NCBI GenBank assembly: GCA_020746835.1
Contig: JAGPNK010000001.1
Location: 4,712,001 to 4,776,000 of the forward strand
DNA length: 64,000 bases
DNA from: Stachybotrys elegans
Lineage: Eukaryota > Ascomycota > Sordariomycetes > Hypocreales > Stachybotryaceae
Direction of reading: 5' to 3'
Shown: positions 53,674-64,000 of the stretch, one piece after another
Layout of the letters: the number at the start of each line of letters is the position of its first letter
Numbering within the stretch: position 1 is the first letter of the stretch
Position numbers and translations under genes: made by a program
Notes under the pieces: model-generated
The model's database searches: none
Told to the model about the DNA's origin: nothing
Seen by the model: the letters and a program-made list of their open reading frames with translations, nothing else

Positions 53674-56600
53674 GGTGGAGGCGGGGCAATTACGCGAAGA
53701 CGGAGGGGTGGGAGGGAGAGAGGGAGCTTGCAGAGGCTCGAGTTTCGGGTTTTCGAGAAAATTCGGCCTATCGTCGGTTTCCTCGTAGTTTTCTTGTACC
53801 CGTGCGCGCTGCTTCTGGGGTATCGTCGTGGTATCGCCTTGTCGTCGCAGACGAGTTCAAAGATTTACGGTTTTGGCCTTCGGTGGGCAATTTTGCTCGT
53901 GTGCAGTCATCGCGAGGACTATGACTCTTACGCTATGCCTAATGTGGGCTGATAAGATGATAAGGTTGTGCTGCCCCTCGGCGGCAGAACGTCGGCCTTC
54001 CCCGCCATTCCATTGCGATTGGAGGCTCCAGGGTAGGCATACATAGCAACCCTCTTCAGAAATGCCAATTTATGAAGGCAGAAGTTGATATCCGAATGGT
54101 TTGTTTTCTACAAATTTTGGTGCGTCAGTTGAGATATTTCAAGATTGTGTTTGGTTTTTGGTATTCTCTCTCTCTCTCTCTCTTTTTTTTAGTAAATATT
54201 GTTTCCCTTTTTTACTGTCCATACGTGGGTGAAGTGAAGTGACCCAATCACTACATACAACTATGACCGCTCCTCATAAACCACCTAGTTTGCTACTATA
54301 CAGGACAAAGGCACACCACACCGTTGAATGTTTACCCATGAGCTACCGCCCACCGATATCGCATCGATTCACCCAGGCCACGCCTTTCCATGGTTTAAAA
54401 TAGAAACCCTGAATGTTCATCCGAACTCGAGAAGAACGAACTCTAGTTGCACGTGGCTGTCGATCCTGAAAGGTGTAAATCAATTCACAGGAAGCGGACA
54501 CAAGACAAAATTAGAAATATCACATTCATCACAACGCATTGGAATCAAGGCAGCCGCAGACAAGAGGAGGGTATATGATGACAGTGTATTGCATTCAATA
54601 TTCCGGCGGGGTCGTGTGGAAGTGTAGACGATTATATACATTCGCCACAGCAGACTACACTGGTAGAGGTGATGGCTGTCCTATCCATATGCACCCAAGA
54701 GACCGGTAGCAATAGTACTTGACACGGAGGCCAAAATTAGAAGCAAACCACTTTATTCTGCAGCCTGAGCTATCACATCGACATCGGGGCTGCATGCGGT
54801 GTAGGTGAGATGGTGTGTGGGAAGTGAGGGGAAAGGCAGTATCCGAGCCCATTGGGGATGATGGAGGGGGGAAGATGACACCGAGCCTGACTCGGATAGA
54901 TGGATGAGCGGATAATGGGCAGTGCCTGGGGTGGTGTGTAAGATGCCATGTCTACGAGTGGAAGCACGTCTATCGGCGTACATTGAATTGCACATATACA
55001 GGTAAATTACACTCAGCAAGCCAGACAACGATGGAAGATGAGCCCTTTTGGAAGGCCAGTATGCAAATTGTTGGTCTGCAGCACCGCATGGTTCGTCACA
55101 CAGGCGGCCACACAGGCGGCCGCAGGGTGGTGTGCCATCGACACTGCATGACATGGCATGGAAAAGCAGGTATTGAATGCGTGCGATGCATGCGCATAAT
55201 CACCAACATAAGGCTCGCACGCACTTTGGCAGTGACACAGCAAATGATTCCTAGGCGAACCAACCTGGCTGCTGCTGACCACAAAAGGCTGGCGAGTCCC
55301 ACCACCGAGGTTCTAGTGGCTGACCTGCATGGCAGCTATCTCGGCCAGCGAGGTGTTGTGCCAAGCGTTACGTGGCGAGGAGACATGCTGATTGATGTTA
55401 ATGGAAGTGAGGCTGAATCTTGACAGTGCCACAAGGTATGAGGGCATGGCCAGTTCGCAAGCAAAAAAAAGAAAAGAAAAAAAGAGCTGTCCAACCTGGG
55501 CTGTCCACATGGGCAACTGGGCAACTTGGCAATAAGAGCAAGAGCTGCCCGCCCGCATCAATCAATCAGCGCCAAGCCTTCTCAACCCAAGCAGCAACAG
55601 GCCGGCCAGCCAATCCCACAAGCCAGATTGCCGCCCGCGTCTGCAGGTAGCGTAGTGCTCGTCACCCGGTCCGCGCACTTGATTGGCCGTAGGGATGCCC
55701 CTACCCTTGCCGCCCTGCCGGGGCGCCTCGGGCCTATCACGACGCTGACAGGCCCCCGGTCAGCGCATCCCAAGCCGTTAATTGGGCGAGGTGTGGGGGG
55801 CAACCCCCCGGGGGCTGGGGACCTTTCTTGTTGCCGCCCGAGCTTTTTTGGACTTTCCGCCCACACACACACACACCACACCCTGCCCCAGGGAATGGAA
55901 GAGTCAAGTCATGCAATGCATGCAGCCAAACAAAACTTTTTCCATAGTGGCAAGGCAGGGGGGCGTGTAGCCGCGGGGACTTGGGGGCCGGAGTGTTACC
56001 CAAGACCCTGTAAAGAGTAGGTGTGAGTGAGTCCCTCCGTCCGTCTTGCTGTGTGCGTGTGTGTGTGTGTGGGCGTGTTAGTCCATCAACCCTCTCTCTG
56101 ATCTGACTGCTGCTGTTTCCCTCGGGCGTGTCCTGCTGTTTCTCTTCGCTTGCCAGGGTCCCTCCGAGAAGCCCAGCCGGCTGGTTTTACAGATACAGAG
56201 ATAGCCATTCCCCTCTCACTCTCACACTCTCTCCCCTTCGTCCATCTTCTCTCCGACTCTCTTGTCTCGCATTTTTTGCACGACTCTTTGCTACGCTGCT
56301 CAGACACTCGACGTTCTGCCAGGCGCGCGCTGCTCACGATATTAAACCACATCCGGCGTGCCGCTGGCCTCGACCAATCTGGCCCCCCCCCCCTCCTCCT
56401 CCTCCTCCTCCCGCACACACCCCGGGCATTCCCATTGTCGACAGCAGAGACACGCACTTGGATCGGCGAGCCGTTGTGTGATTCGACCTGCCGCCCACCT
56501 TGCACGCTCCTCACGGGCGTCTAAACACCCCATCCCCCTCCGTCACCCGTCCAGCCTTTGCCGCTTTCTGCCTCCCTCTGGCACAAAGCTGCTCGCCCTG

Positions 56601-57038
56601 CCCTATCAGAGCGGTTCCTTCACACCTCTACCCGCCCAGCTTCTGCATGTAAGGCCATTTTCCCATCAAGTCTCTTGTCGTCGTAACCCATCCCACCCAT
56701 CCTATCCCCAGGCGGTTCCACCCGTCATGGCGTTTACAGCCGGCGAATGAGCTCGCTGCTCCAACCTGCTGCCGCCAGACTCAAAACTCCCGTCTTCCCT
56801 CACCAGCCGTGCCGACCTCTTGGTCGACCATTTCCTTCTTCTCGTGATAGCTGGACTGTCCGTTCTCTCTCCTTGTCCGTTCTTGTCTGTCTGTCCGTCC
56901 GTCTGTCTATCGTCGTCTTTCGAGAAGAAGTGTGTCGAGGCTTCACCGTTGTCTCTCTCTATAAGCAACGCCTACAGGCCCAGCAGCTACTCCTCGCCCT
57001 TCTCTTCATAATATTCCATTCTACACACTTCACACACA
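53674..57038. other. Long intergenic region between divergent genes
   Basis: About 3.4 kb, the longest gap here. It has a (CT)n-T tract at 54164-54190, a tandem duplication of CACACAGGCGGC at 55098-55120, a (GT)n tract near 56053-56070, and a (CCT)n tract near 56388-56411. C/T-rich sequence from 56150 to 57000 is a probable long 5' leader. Open frames within it are compositional artefacts. Confidence 0.55.
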
Positions 57039-58653
57039 ATGGCTCGGCAAGGTCCGTCACCAGCCTTCTCCTTCTCAAAAGACCCTCATCGTGGCCACGA
57101 ACCATTCACTAACACACTCGCAGGAGCTGACGAGAAGAAGCGGCCCGCCGCCCTGAACCTCACCCGTTCGCGCTCCCCTTCTTCCGGATCCTCCTCTTCC
57201 GAGAGCTCTCTCAAGCACCCTCGCACTCCTCGCTTCGCCGAGGCTACTTCCATTCATTCCCCTATTGACGCTCGATCGCCCTTCGCCGACCCCGTCTCCA
57301 GTCAGGTCGCTCAGTCCCAACCTGGTGATATCGGCTTTGGCTACATCAGCAACCAGGACCACGTCGCCGTCCCCATGACGCCCAAGACGCCCCTCAAGAG
57401 CGCCATGAAGGTGCCCGGAACCCCCGCCAGGCAGTTCACCAACCCTCTCAGCCCTACCTTTCGCGAGGAGGAGATTCTGGAGAAGCGCGAGGCTGCCACC
57501 GACAAGGAGCAAGTTCGGGATGTGGTATGTTCAGAGCCTTGTTGACCTCTTTGTCACCGTTGCTAACTTCCCCTCGCAGAGAATCAAGACCCGCGTCCGC
57601 ATGGCCAAGTTTGCCCTCCGCGGCGTGAGCTTCAGCTGCTCCCTCATCATCCTCGCCATGCTCTCCAGCACATTCGCCATCTTCAACGCCACGAGGTCGT
57701 TGCCAAACCAGAGCAGGATGCCCGCCTGGGCTGACAACACCAACCCTTGGCCCCAGATCCTCGTTCTCACCATTGCCTGCATCTCTCTGCTCACCTGCAT
57801 CATGGTCTTCGTTGCCTACTGCCGTGGAGGACACCGCCGCGCGGAACGTGTCAACACCTACTACACCATGTTTGCCATTGGCTGGGTAAGTGGCTTTCCT
57901 TCCCCCTGGCCCAGAGCCTCCGGGACAACGACAACAGTCTTGCTAACAGGGCATGTGTAATAGTTCATCTTCAGCTTGATCCTCTGGGCCGTCACCGCCG
58001 CCCTCTTCCAGCACACCCGGAACAACAGCAACAACAGAGACATGTGGGGATGGTCCTGTGTCAGCAACAATCGATCTACCGTCTTTGGTAACGAGGTCGA
58101 CTACCAGCTCATCTGCCGTCTCCAGAACTGGACCATGATCTGCATCATTATCGAGATCGTTGTCGAGGTCATCTGCATCGCCCTCTACAGCGTTGTCTTC
58201 TACCGCTACTACACCAAGAGGCGCCTCGCCAAGTCCATGGACCTCCGCGACCGCGCCCGCTCCGACCTGTACCTCGCCCAGCTGCGCTCCCAGTCGGCTC
58301 CCAACACGCCCGGCTTTGCCCCCAAGTCCCCGGCGCTGAGCCAGTACGCCATGTCTCCCCGCCACCCTCCGGCAGCCTTCCGCAACCTGTCCGATATCGA
58401 GGAGAGCCCCTTCACCCCCGGCGTCCAGGTCGCCGAGCCTCAGTCTCAGTTCGGCAGCAAGCCCCAATCCGAGTTCAAGCTGCAGGCTCCTCCCACCAAG
58501 GCGCCCTCGGCCACCCCCAAGATGAGCCCAGCTGCCTTCACCCCGGCCCCCGAGGAGCCGACCTACGATGCTGTGCCTATCCCTGGCGCCTACTCTGACC
58601 AGGTCGTCAGAAGCCCGCCGCCAGCACAGACTACCTTCGGCCACTCGAGATAA
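57039..58653 (+). CDS. Four-helix membrane protein with long cytosolic tails (fungal; possibly HAM-8-like)
   Basis: Exons 57039-57051, 57124-57524, 57580-57885 and 57964-58653 give 469 residues. The N-terminus is Ser/Pro-rich and phosphosite-like ([31 protein letters not shown]). Four hydrophobic segments follow: FSCSLIILAMLSSTFAIF, ILVLTIACISLLTCIMVFV, FIFSLILWAVTAALF and ICIIIEIVVEVICIALY. A long disordered Pro-rich tail ends in FGHSR. The topology is MARVEL/tetraspan-like. Neurospora HAM-8, needed for cell fusion, has a similar plan, but I recall this only loosely. The first intron (57052-57123) has a weak GTCCGT donor but CACTAAC and CGCAG; it is 72 nt and stop-free, so the start may read through. 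Confidence 0.75.
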
Positions 58654-59751
58654 GGCTGGACGCAGCACGTGGGGGATGATATATAGAGGGTTTTTACCAT
58701 TCTTTAACCAGCCTATCTGGCTGCGTCTACTTTTCCTTGACTTTTACGCGTTTTCCTTTCGGCTTTATACCATCGGCGTTGGAGGACAAAGAGAGCTCTC
58801 TGCCGAGCAATTGTGATTATACCAAGTATATATTTACCTATCTCGTAATTCGACTGTATACAGATGACTCGTGTCGTGACTTGGATTTGTGAACTGTACG
58901 CTATACTTTTTGAAAAGCCGCTCCTTGATTTGGACATATGCGTGCTCCGGCGCCCCTTTTTGCCCTATTTTTTTATTTGATTTATTTCTTGATTTATTTT
59001 TAAAAGAAAAGATTTTGTCAGTCGGGCTGACCAAACACCTTCACGTGAGCAGCAGAAGGAGCATAATCATAGAGGTACGGCTCATCGGGAGGTCATCGGA
59101 AACCAGACCGGGCCAGGTCCATCACAGGCACGGCGCTTCGGGAAAACGCTGTCACACAGCCTTGTGACGTGATAAGACAAATGTCACAACCTTCTTCTAA
59201 GCGCCGAGACAAGATGACGACGTTCTGATCAATCTTATCTTGCCTGCTGCAAGTGTCCGAATCTGCGTGCCGGCTTCAGACATGCAGGATGCAACGGCTC
59301 ATCATGCTTTCGTTGGTCACCATCTCTCTCACCGTCCTACATCACTTGTCTGCGGTTGGGGCCAGTATGTGAGTCTACAAAAGAGATAAAAATTCATCAT
59401 GATAGCGACTCCTAAGTACAACATGACGACTTAGCAATGTCAGGCCATTGCATTACTTTTGGTAGTCCGCCGCACCCTCATTAAACATAAGGTGCAAAGG
59501 GCTTCCCAAGCCCTGGTCTCGCCTCTGTACCCTTCCTCCGTGCGCCGCAGGTAGGTATAGATGCGTTCGGGTCCCCGAGGCTCTCTAGAAACGAGTATCT
59601 ATCAACTTCCAGGAAAAGATATCACCGTGACCCTCCTCCCCTTGATGCCCAACTTTTTCTCCAGCGCGCTGGCCCACGACGGGTGGGCCGGCCGCGGAAG
59701 TAATACGTAAAGCGGTGATAAATGAATTAACAGCAGTCAACGCAAAGGTGC
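58654..59751. other. Convergent 3' flanks
   Basis: About 1.1 kb between converging genes, A/T-rich at 58960-59010. No gene or RNA recognised. Confidence 0.55.
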
Positions 59752-61359
59752 TTAGATGAGGTCGGCAACGTTCATAGGCATCTCCTCGATCTGGGTGCTG
59801 TAGAACTGCTCAATCTCACGCATCATGCGGACGTCCTCAGCGGTGACGAAGTTGATGGCGACACCCTTTCGGCCGAAACGACCACCACGACCGATGCGGT
59901 GAATGTAGTTCTCACGGTTGGCGGGGAGATCGTAGTTGATGACCAGGGAAACCTGCTGGACGTCGATACCACGGGCCAGGAGGTCAGTGGCAATCAGGAC
60001 ACGCGAAGAGCCGGATCGGAATTCCTTCATAATCAGGTCACGCTGACCCTGGTCCATATCACCGTGCATGGCCGAGACAGTGAAGTCACGGGCGGTGAGC
60101 TTGTCGGTAAGCCAGTCGACCTTCCTGCGGGTGTTGCAGAAGATGACGGCCTGGGTGATGGTGACAGTCTCGTACAGATCGGAGAGGGTGTCGAGCTTCC
60201 ACTCTTCCTTCTCAACAGCAATGTAGAACTGCTTGATACCTTCCAGGGTAAGTTCGTCCTTCTTGACCAGGATACGGACGGGGTCACGCATGAATCGGGT
60301 GGTGACCTCGAGGACGTCCTGGGGCATGGTGGCGGACAGGAGAACGACCTGGGTGGACTGGGGGAGAAGCTGGAAGATGTCGTAGATTTGATCGGTGAAA
60401 CCGCGCTGGATATCTGGTTAGTGGGCGCAATGCGGAAGGAGAGCCAGCAAGGCGTGGGGGGGGGGGGGGTGAGGTGGGGTTGCCTTACAGAAAGCATTTC
60501 ATCGGCCTCATCGAGGACGAACATCTTCATGCCGTCGGTCTTGAGGAAGCGACGCTGGATCATGTCGTGGACACGACCGGGGGTGCCAACAACGACCTGG
60601 GGACCGTCCTGGAGAGCCTTCATGTCGTCACGGACGCTGGTACCACCAATGCAGGCGTGGCACTCAATGTTCATGAAGTCACCAATGGCGACAACGACCT
60701 TCTGGATCTGCTGAGCAAGCTCACGGGTGGGAGCCAGGATGAGGGCCTGGCACTGCTTGACAGCGGGATCGATCTTCTGGAGAACGGAGATGGAGAAAGT
60801 GGCCGTCTTGCCAGTACCAGACTGGGCCTGGGCAATGACATCGTGTCCCTTGATGACGGGCATGATGGCGCGCTGCTGGATAGCAGAGGGGCGCTCAAAA
60901 CCGTAGGCGTAGACTGGGTCGAGAGTCTCAGCAAGTGTTCAGGTTGTGTGCAAATGGGCAAGCGCGGACTTACCGCCTCGGAGCAGCTCAGACTTGAGGT
61001 TCATGTCATCGAAAGAGTCGACGGTCTCATCGTAGTTGGACTCGATCTGTCCTGTAGCGCAAGAAATGTTAGCCGCTGTACTATGATGCGAAAGATGCGG
61101 TTCTGGGATCGCGATGCCCATGGACGACGACTGGCACGAGTGCCATGCCCGTTGGCCGACGGGACTGCGCTCGGGTCGCGCCCGACGCTGGCCAGGATCA
61201 AGGTGGATGTGGCCCAACTGGCTCGATGCACGAGCGAAGCGCAAACCCCGCTTGCTCGCTCGCCCACGAGGAGCGAGAGGCAGCGGAGAGGAAGGATGGG
61301 GGAGAAAACAAGTCGAACTCACCCTCGGGGACGTCCTCGAGTCCCTTGTCGGTAGCCAT
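59752..61359 (-). CDS. TIF1: Translation initiation factor eIF4A (ATP-dependent RNA helicase)
   Basis: Exons 61323-61359, 60974-61051, 60489-60913 and 59752-60405 give exactly 397 residues, the usual eIF4A length. Motifs are all present: [13 protein letters not shown] (Q motif), AQSGTGKT (I), PTRELAQQ (Ia), VLDEADEML (II), LLSATMP (III), [13 protein letters not shown] (IV), [13 protein letters not shown] (V), [13 protein letters not shown] (VI). It unwinds the 5' leader as part of eIF4F. Intron 3 holds a 14-base G-run on the plus strand, that is a C-run in the pre-mRNA near the acceptor side. It is divergent from the JmjC gene. Confidence 0.97.
60456..60469. repeat. Homopolymer of 14 G within eIF4A intron 3
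   Basis: An uninterrupted G-run on the plus strand, within the 83-base intron 60406-60488 of the minus-strand gene, so it reads as C in the transcript. Prone to sequencing error and slippage. Confidence 0.85.
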
Positions 61360-62364
61360 GATTGCGGTTTTTGGCTGAAAGATCTAGATCAAGCACAGCT
61401 CGATCTAGAAGTAGGTAAGAACGTGGGGTGACGGATTAGAAGAGTCTCACAGGCTTCCCGCTGGAGAAGGCTGTGATGTCGTGAAAAGAAAGATGGAATC
61501 GACTAGATTCGCGCTCTCGAATGTGACGAGAGCTGATGGAATCTAGGAAGTGGTGGTTGAGTATTGCGTTGATGTTCCTTCGAGAGGGTTGAAGAAGGAG
61601 AGAAAAAGGTGAACGGGAGGAGGGGTGGTGCTCAACAGGTATATTTTTTTTTTCTCTCCTCTGCCCACTTGCTTTGCCTCAAAAAAAAAAAACACGCAGC
61701 CAATCACAGTCGCTGAAGATGTTGGTGGGGCAAATCGATTAGGGTACCCCTCGACTGGTGACAAGCACTGTACGTCGTTGGTGGGGAGCTGAGTTGGGTG
61801 TTGCCCTCTGTAACACTCTGTAACCGGATGCGCTGCAGGTTCACGCGCAGTACCTTGTACACCTGGCAGGATTTTTCCCTCTATTTCCTGGAACTGAGGT
61901 AATAAGTTAGTAGGAGAATTTCCTCCATACTTTTTTGGTGTCCAGTCACAGTACTAACCATGCAGAAGGTTGGTGGCGTGGTGGGAATCACAGGCGTTCG
62001 TGCCGGTGGGTTTGAAGAAATTTATCGGGTTTCTTCTTTATTCTATTTACATTCTTCTTCTGGTTTTGTTTTGTTTTATTTTATTTTATTTAATGATATT
62101 TTTGCCCCGCCCGTGATCATCTCATTTCCCCTTCTTTCGCATTCGGGTGTTGTTGCTAAAGAGGTGCACTGCCAACAACTTGGACGAGGCAGGTTGTAAT
62201 TAGGGCTGGGTTGTTCCTTCCACTTGCAATTCCAACCATCGCACCACCTTCATCAAACTTTCCTACTCACCCCTACACCTCTTCCCACGCCATTCCAGCA
62301 GTATTCCTCCCAGTCACAATTCCCAGAGGCTTTGCCACCCATCCTCGAGGTGAAGGCGCCCAAC
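61360..62364. promoter_or_regulatory. Divergent promoter, eIF4A / JmjC gene
   Basis: About 1 kb between divergent starts. It contains a T-run near 61640-61652, an A-run near 61681-61692, and a TTTTATTTTATTT stretch near 62075-62092. No gene is supported. Confidence 0.5.
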
Positions 62365-64000
62365 ATGAGTCAACCAGACCATCTCGCCTCTGACTCGATC
62401 CCGTCCCATCCACTCGGGCTTAAGCCTCTAGGCAACCGTTTTCTTCATGAGGGGCCAGACGCTCGTGTTGCGGCGGGCACCTGGCAGATTCTCCCAGATG
62501 AGTTTCTCATGGTCGTGTTGGAGAGTTTCGACAAGTCTGCCCTGGTAAATCTGGGCTCCACGTGCAAGTTCCTCTTCGCCTTCTGCCGCTCCGAGGAGCT
62601 ATGGAAGGCCTTGTTTCTTCAGTAAGTTCTAGTCTACTTGGTCATGCACAAGTACATTTGCCATCGCGTAACTCTCGCCTCCCAATGACAAATGCAAAGT
62701 AGCCAGCCTTTTTTTCGTTTCTTCGTGTCCGTGCCCATGCCTCTTCCGTCTCGTGAGTCACCAAGTGCTCATGCAGGAGGCATTCTTACCTCCCGTCACC
62801 TGCCAGGGTGACTCTCCGTCTTGGGATCTTTCTTGGCTGCGCCTTTGACTCATGCTGACGGACCCCTAGCCAGCAAAAGTCGTCGGATACGAAGCAACCT
62901 GTCAAATGGCATGGGTCATGGAGGTCGACTGTTCTGGGCCTGCCCGATGGACCGGATGTCGCCATATCCTGCAGCAACGTCTTCTCGGATGTTCTGCATC
63001 GCCCATTTGCATGCAGCAATGTCAATCTTAGCAGATTTGCATCCGGTATTCCCGCGGCCAATCAGATTCGTCGCTTCGACAATCTATCCTATGATGAATT
63101 CGCAGAGCAGTGGACGGAGCAGCCCTTCATCTTGACTCGATGCATCCAGGAATGGCCCGTGTGCACCGAGTGGTCCATAGACAGCCTTGGCCAGATCTAC
63201 GGAGATGTCGAGTTTCGTGCTGAGGCTGTCGACTGGACCTTTTCCACGTACTGCGCCTACATGGAGAATAACAAGGACGAGAGCCCACTGTATCTGTTCG
63301 ATCGCAAGTTTGCAGAGAAGATGGAAATCAAAGTCGGAACCGATGCTGGTGCGGCATACTGGCGCCCCGAATGCTTTGGACCCGACATGTTTGAAGTCTT
63401 GGGATCAGATCGTCCTGCTCACCGGTGGCTGATCATTGGGCCACAGCGTAGTGGCTCGACGTTCCATAAAGATCCAAACGGCACCAGCGCATGGAACGCG
63501 GTGATTCAAGGATCCAAATATTGGATCATGTTCCCCCCAACAGCAGATGTGCCAGGGGTCTACGTGTCGAAAGACAGCAGCGAAGTGACGAGCCCCTTGA
63601 GTATTGCAGAGTGGCTCCTCACCTTTCACCAGGAAGCGCGACAAACTCCAGGGTGCATCGAGGGTATCTGCCACACGGGGGAGATTCTCCATGTTCCGAG
63701 CGGGTGGTGGCATCTTGTGGTCAATCTTGAGAACGGCATCGCCCTGACGCAGAACTTTGTTCCTCAGACGCCAAGCCACAACCTGCTCTCCGAGGTCCTC
63801 TCGTTTCTACGGGACAAGCCTGATCAGGTTTCCGGATTTCGGGCTGACATAGAGAACCCTTACGAGCTCTTCACCGGCAGATTGAAGGAAAACTACCCGG
63901 ATGTGTTGGAGCGTGCACTGGAAGTCCTTGAAAAGAAGAGCTGCCAGAAGAAGCGAAAGTGGGAGGCGGTTGTCAGCAATGACGACGCTCCGGCAGGTGG
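62365..64000 (+). CDS. F-box / JmjC-domain protein (JMJD6-like), 3' truncated by the window end
   Basis: Exon 1 (62365-62621) encodes an F-box (WQILPDEFLMVVLESFDKSAL, GSTCKFLFAFCRSEELWKALF). A 248-base intron with a CATGCTGAC branch and CCCCTAG acceptor leads to exon 2 from 62870, open to the end of the window. The JmjC core is there (QPFILTRCIQEWP, WLIIGPQRSGSTFHKDPNGT, GEILHVPSGWWHLVVNLENG): His and Asp of FHKD plus a later His in WWHLV form the Fe(II) triad. The layout matches JMJD6/PSR-type oxygenases, which hydroxylate or demethylate nuclear proteins. The F-box suggests SCF-type ubiquitin ligase contact. The C-terminus is basic (CQKKRKW). Confidence 0.88.

Noticed and set aside
1..64000. 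tRNA genes, CRISPR arrays, transposons
   Set aside because: No A/B-box pair with a clover-leaf, no spaced direct repeats and no transposase or reverse-transcriptase motif were seen; small RNA genes could still escape reading by eye.

Overview
This window looks like chromosomal DNA of a filamentous ascomycete, most likely a sordariomycete and perhaps Hypocreales. Genes carry many short GT-AG introns (about 45-75 nt) with CTAAC/CTGAC branch sites. The gene set is fungal: Mnn9, Nsp1, Prp28, Pex4, IF1, a killer-toxin-like chitinase tail and OSBP. Intergenic CT-rich leaders are long. I see no prokaryotic feature, transposon, CRISPR array, rRNA or recognisable tRNA. The genus is inference.

Layout. 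0-3.4 kb: C-terminal part of a subgroup-C (killer-toxin-like) chitinase cut by the window start, then an unrecognised minus-strand gene. 4.7-8.2 kb: a 1150-residue conserved unknown with a short second exon. 10.8-12.6 kb: oxysterol-binding protein. 13.0-16.7 kb: divergent U2AF small subunit and ELMO genes. 19.2-20.9 kb: PRA1/Yip3 protein and an overlapping downstream frame with no visible AUG. 21.7-24.2 kb: Pex4 and Mnn9. 25.2-27.6 kb: a divergent pair of related small secreted-protein genes, both broken. 28.4-31.3 kb: Yra1/ALY and a 6-phosphogluconate-dehydrogenase-like protein. 31.5-37.3 kb: a probable mitochondrial unknown divergent from valyl-tRNA synthetase. 37.4-41.7 kb: Prp28, mL59 and Dph4. 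42.2-46.7 kb: 14-3-3 and the ATPase inhibitor IF1. 47.1-51.7 kb: Nsp1 divergent from an acidic DDFDDF-motif protein. 52.0-58.7 kb: eIF2 gamma and a four-helix membrane protein. 59.8-64.0 kb: eIF4A and an F-box/JmjC gene cut by the window end.

Most genes are housekeeping and work in gene expression: splicing (U2AF, Prp28), mRNA export (Yra1, Nsp1), translation (ValRS, eIF2 gamma, eIF4A, diphthamide synthesis) and mitochondria (mL59, IF1). They do not form one pathway. Exon joins were worked out by hand and checked by reading-frame arithmetic; most close exactly.

I did not find a convincing new multi-gene system. The strongest anomalies are these: an OSBP intron whose donor is AT instead of GT; the AUG-less frame overlapping PRA1; the decayed secreted-protein pair, one copy with an extra intron; a long second intron in Yra1; and stop-free introns of length 3n in Nsp1 and the four-helix membrane gene.
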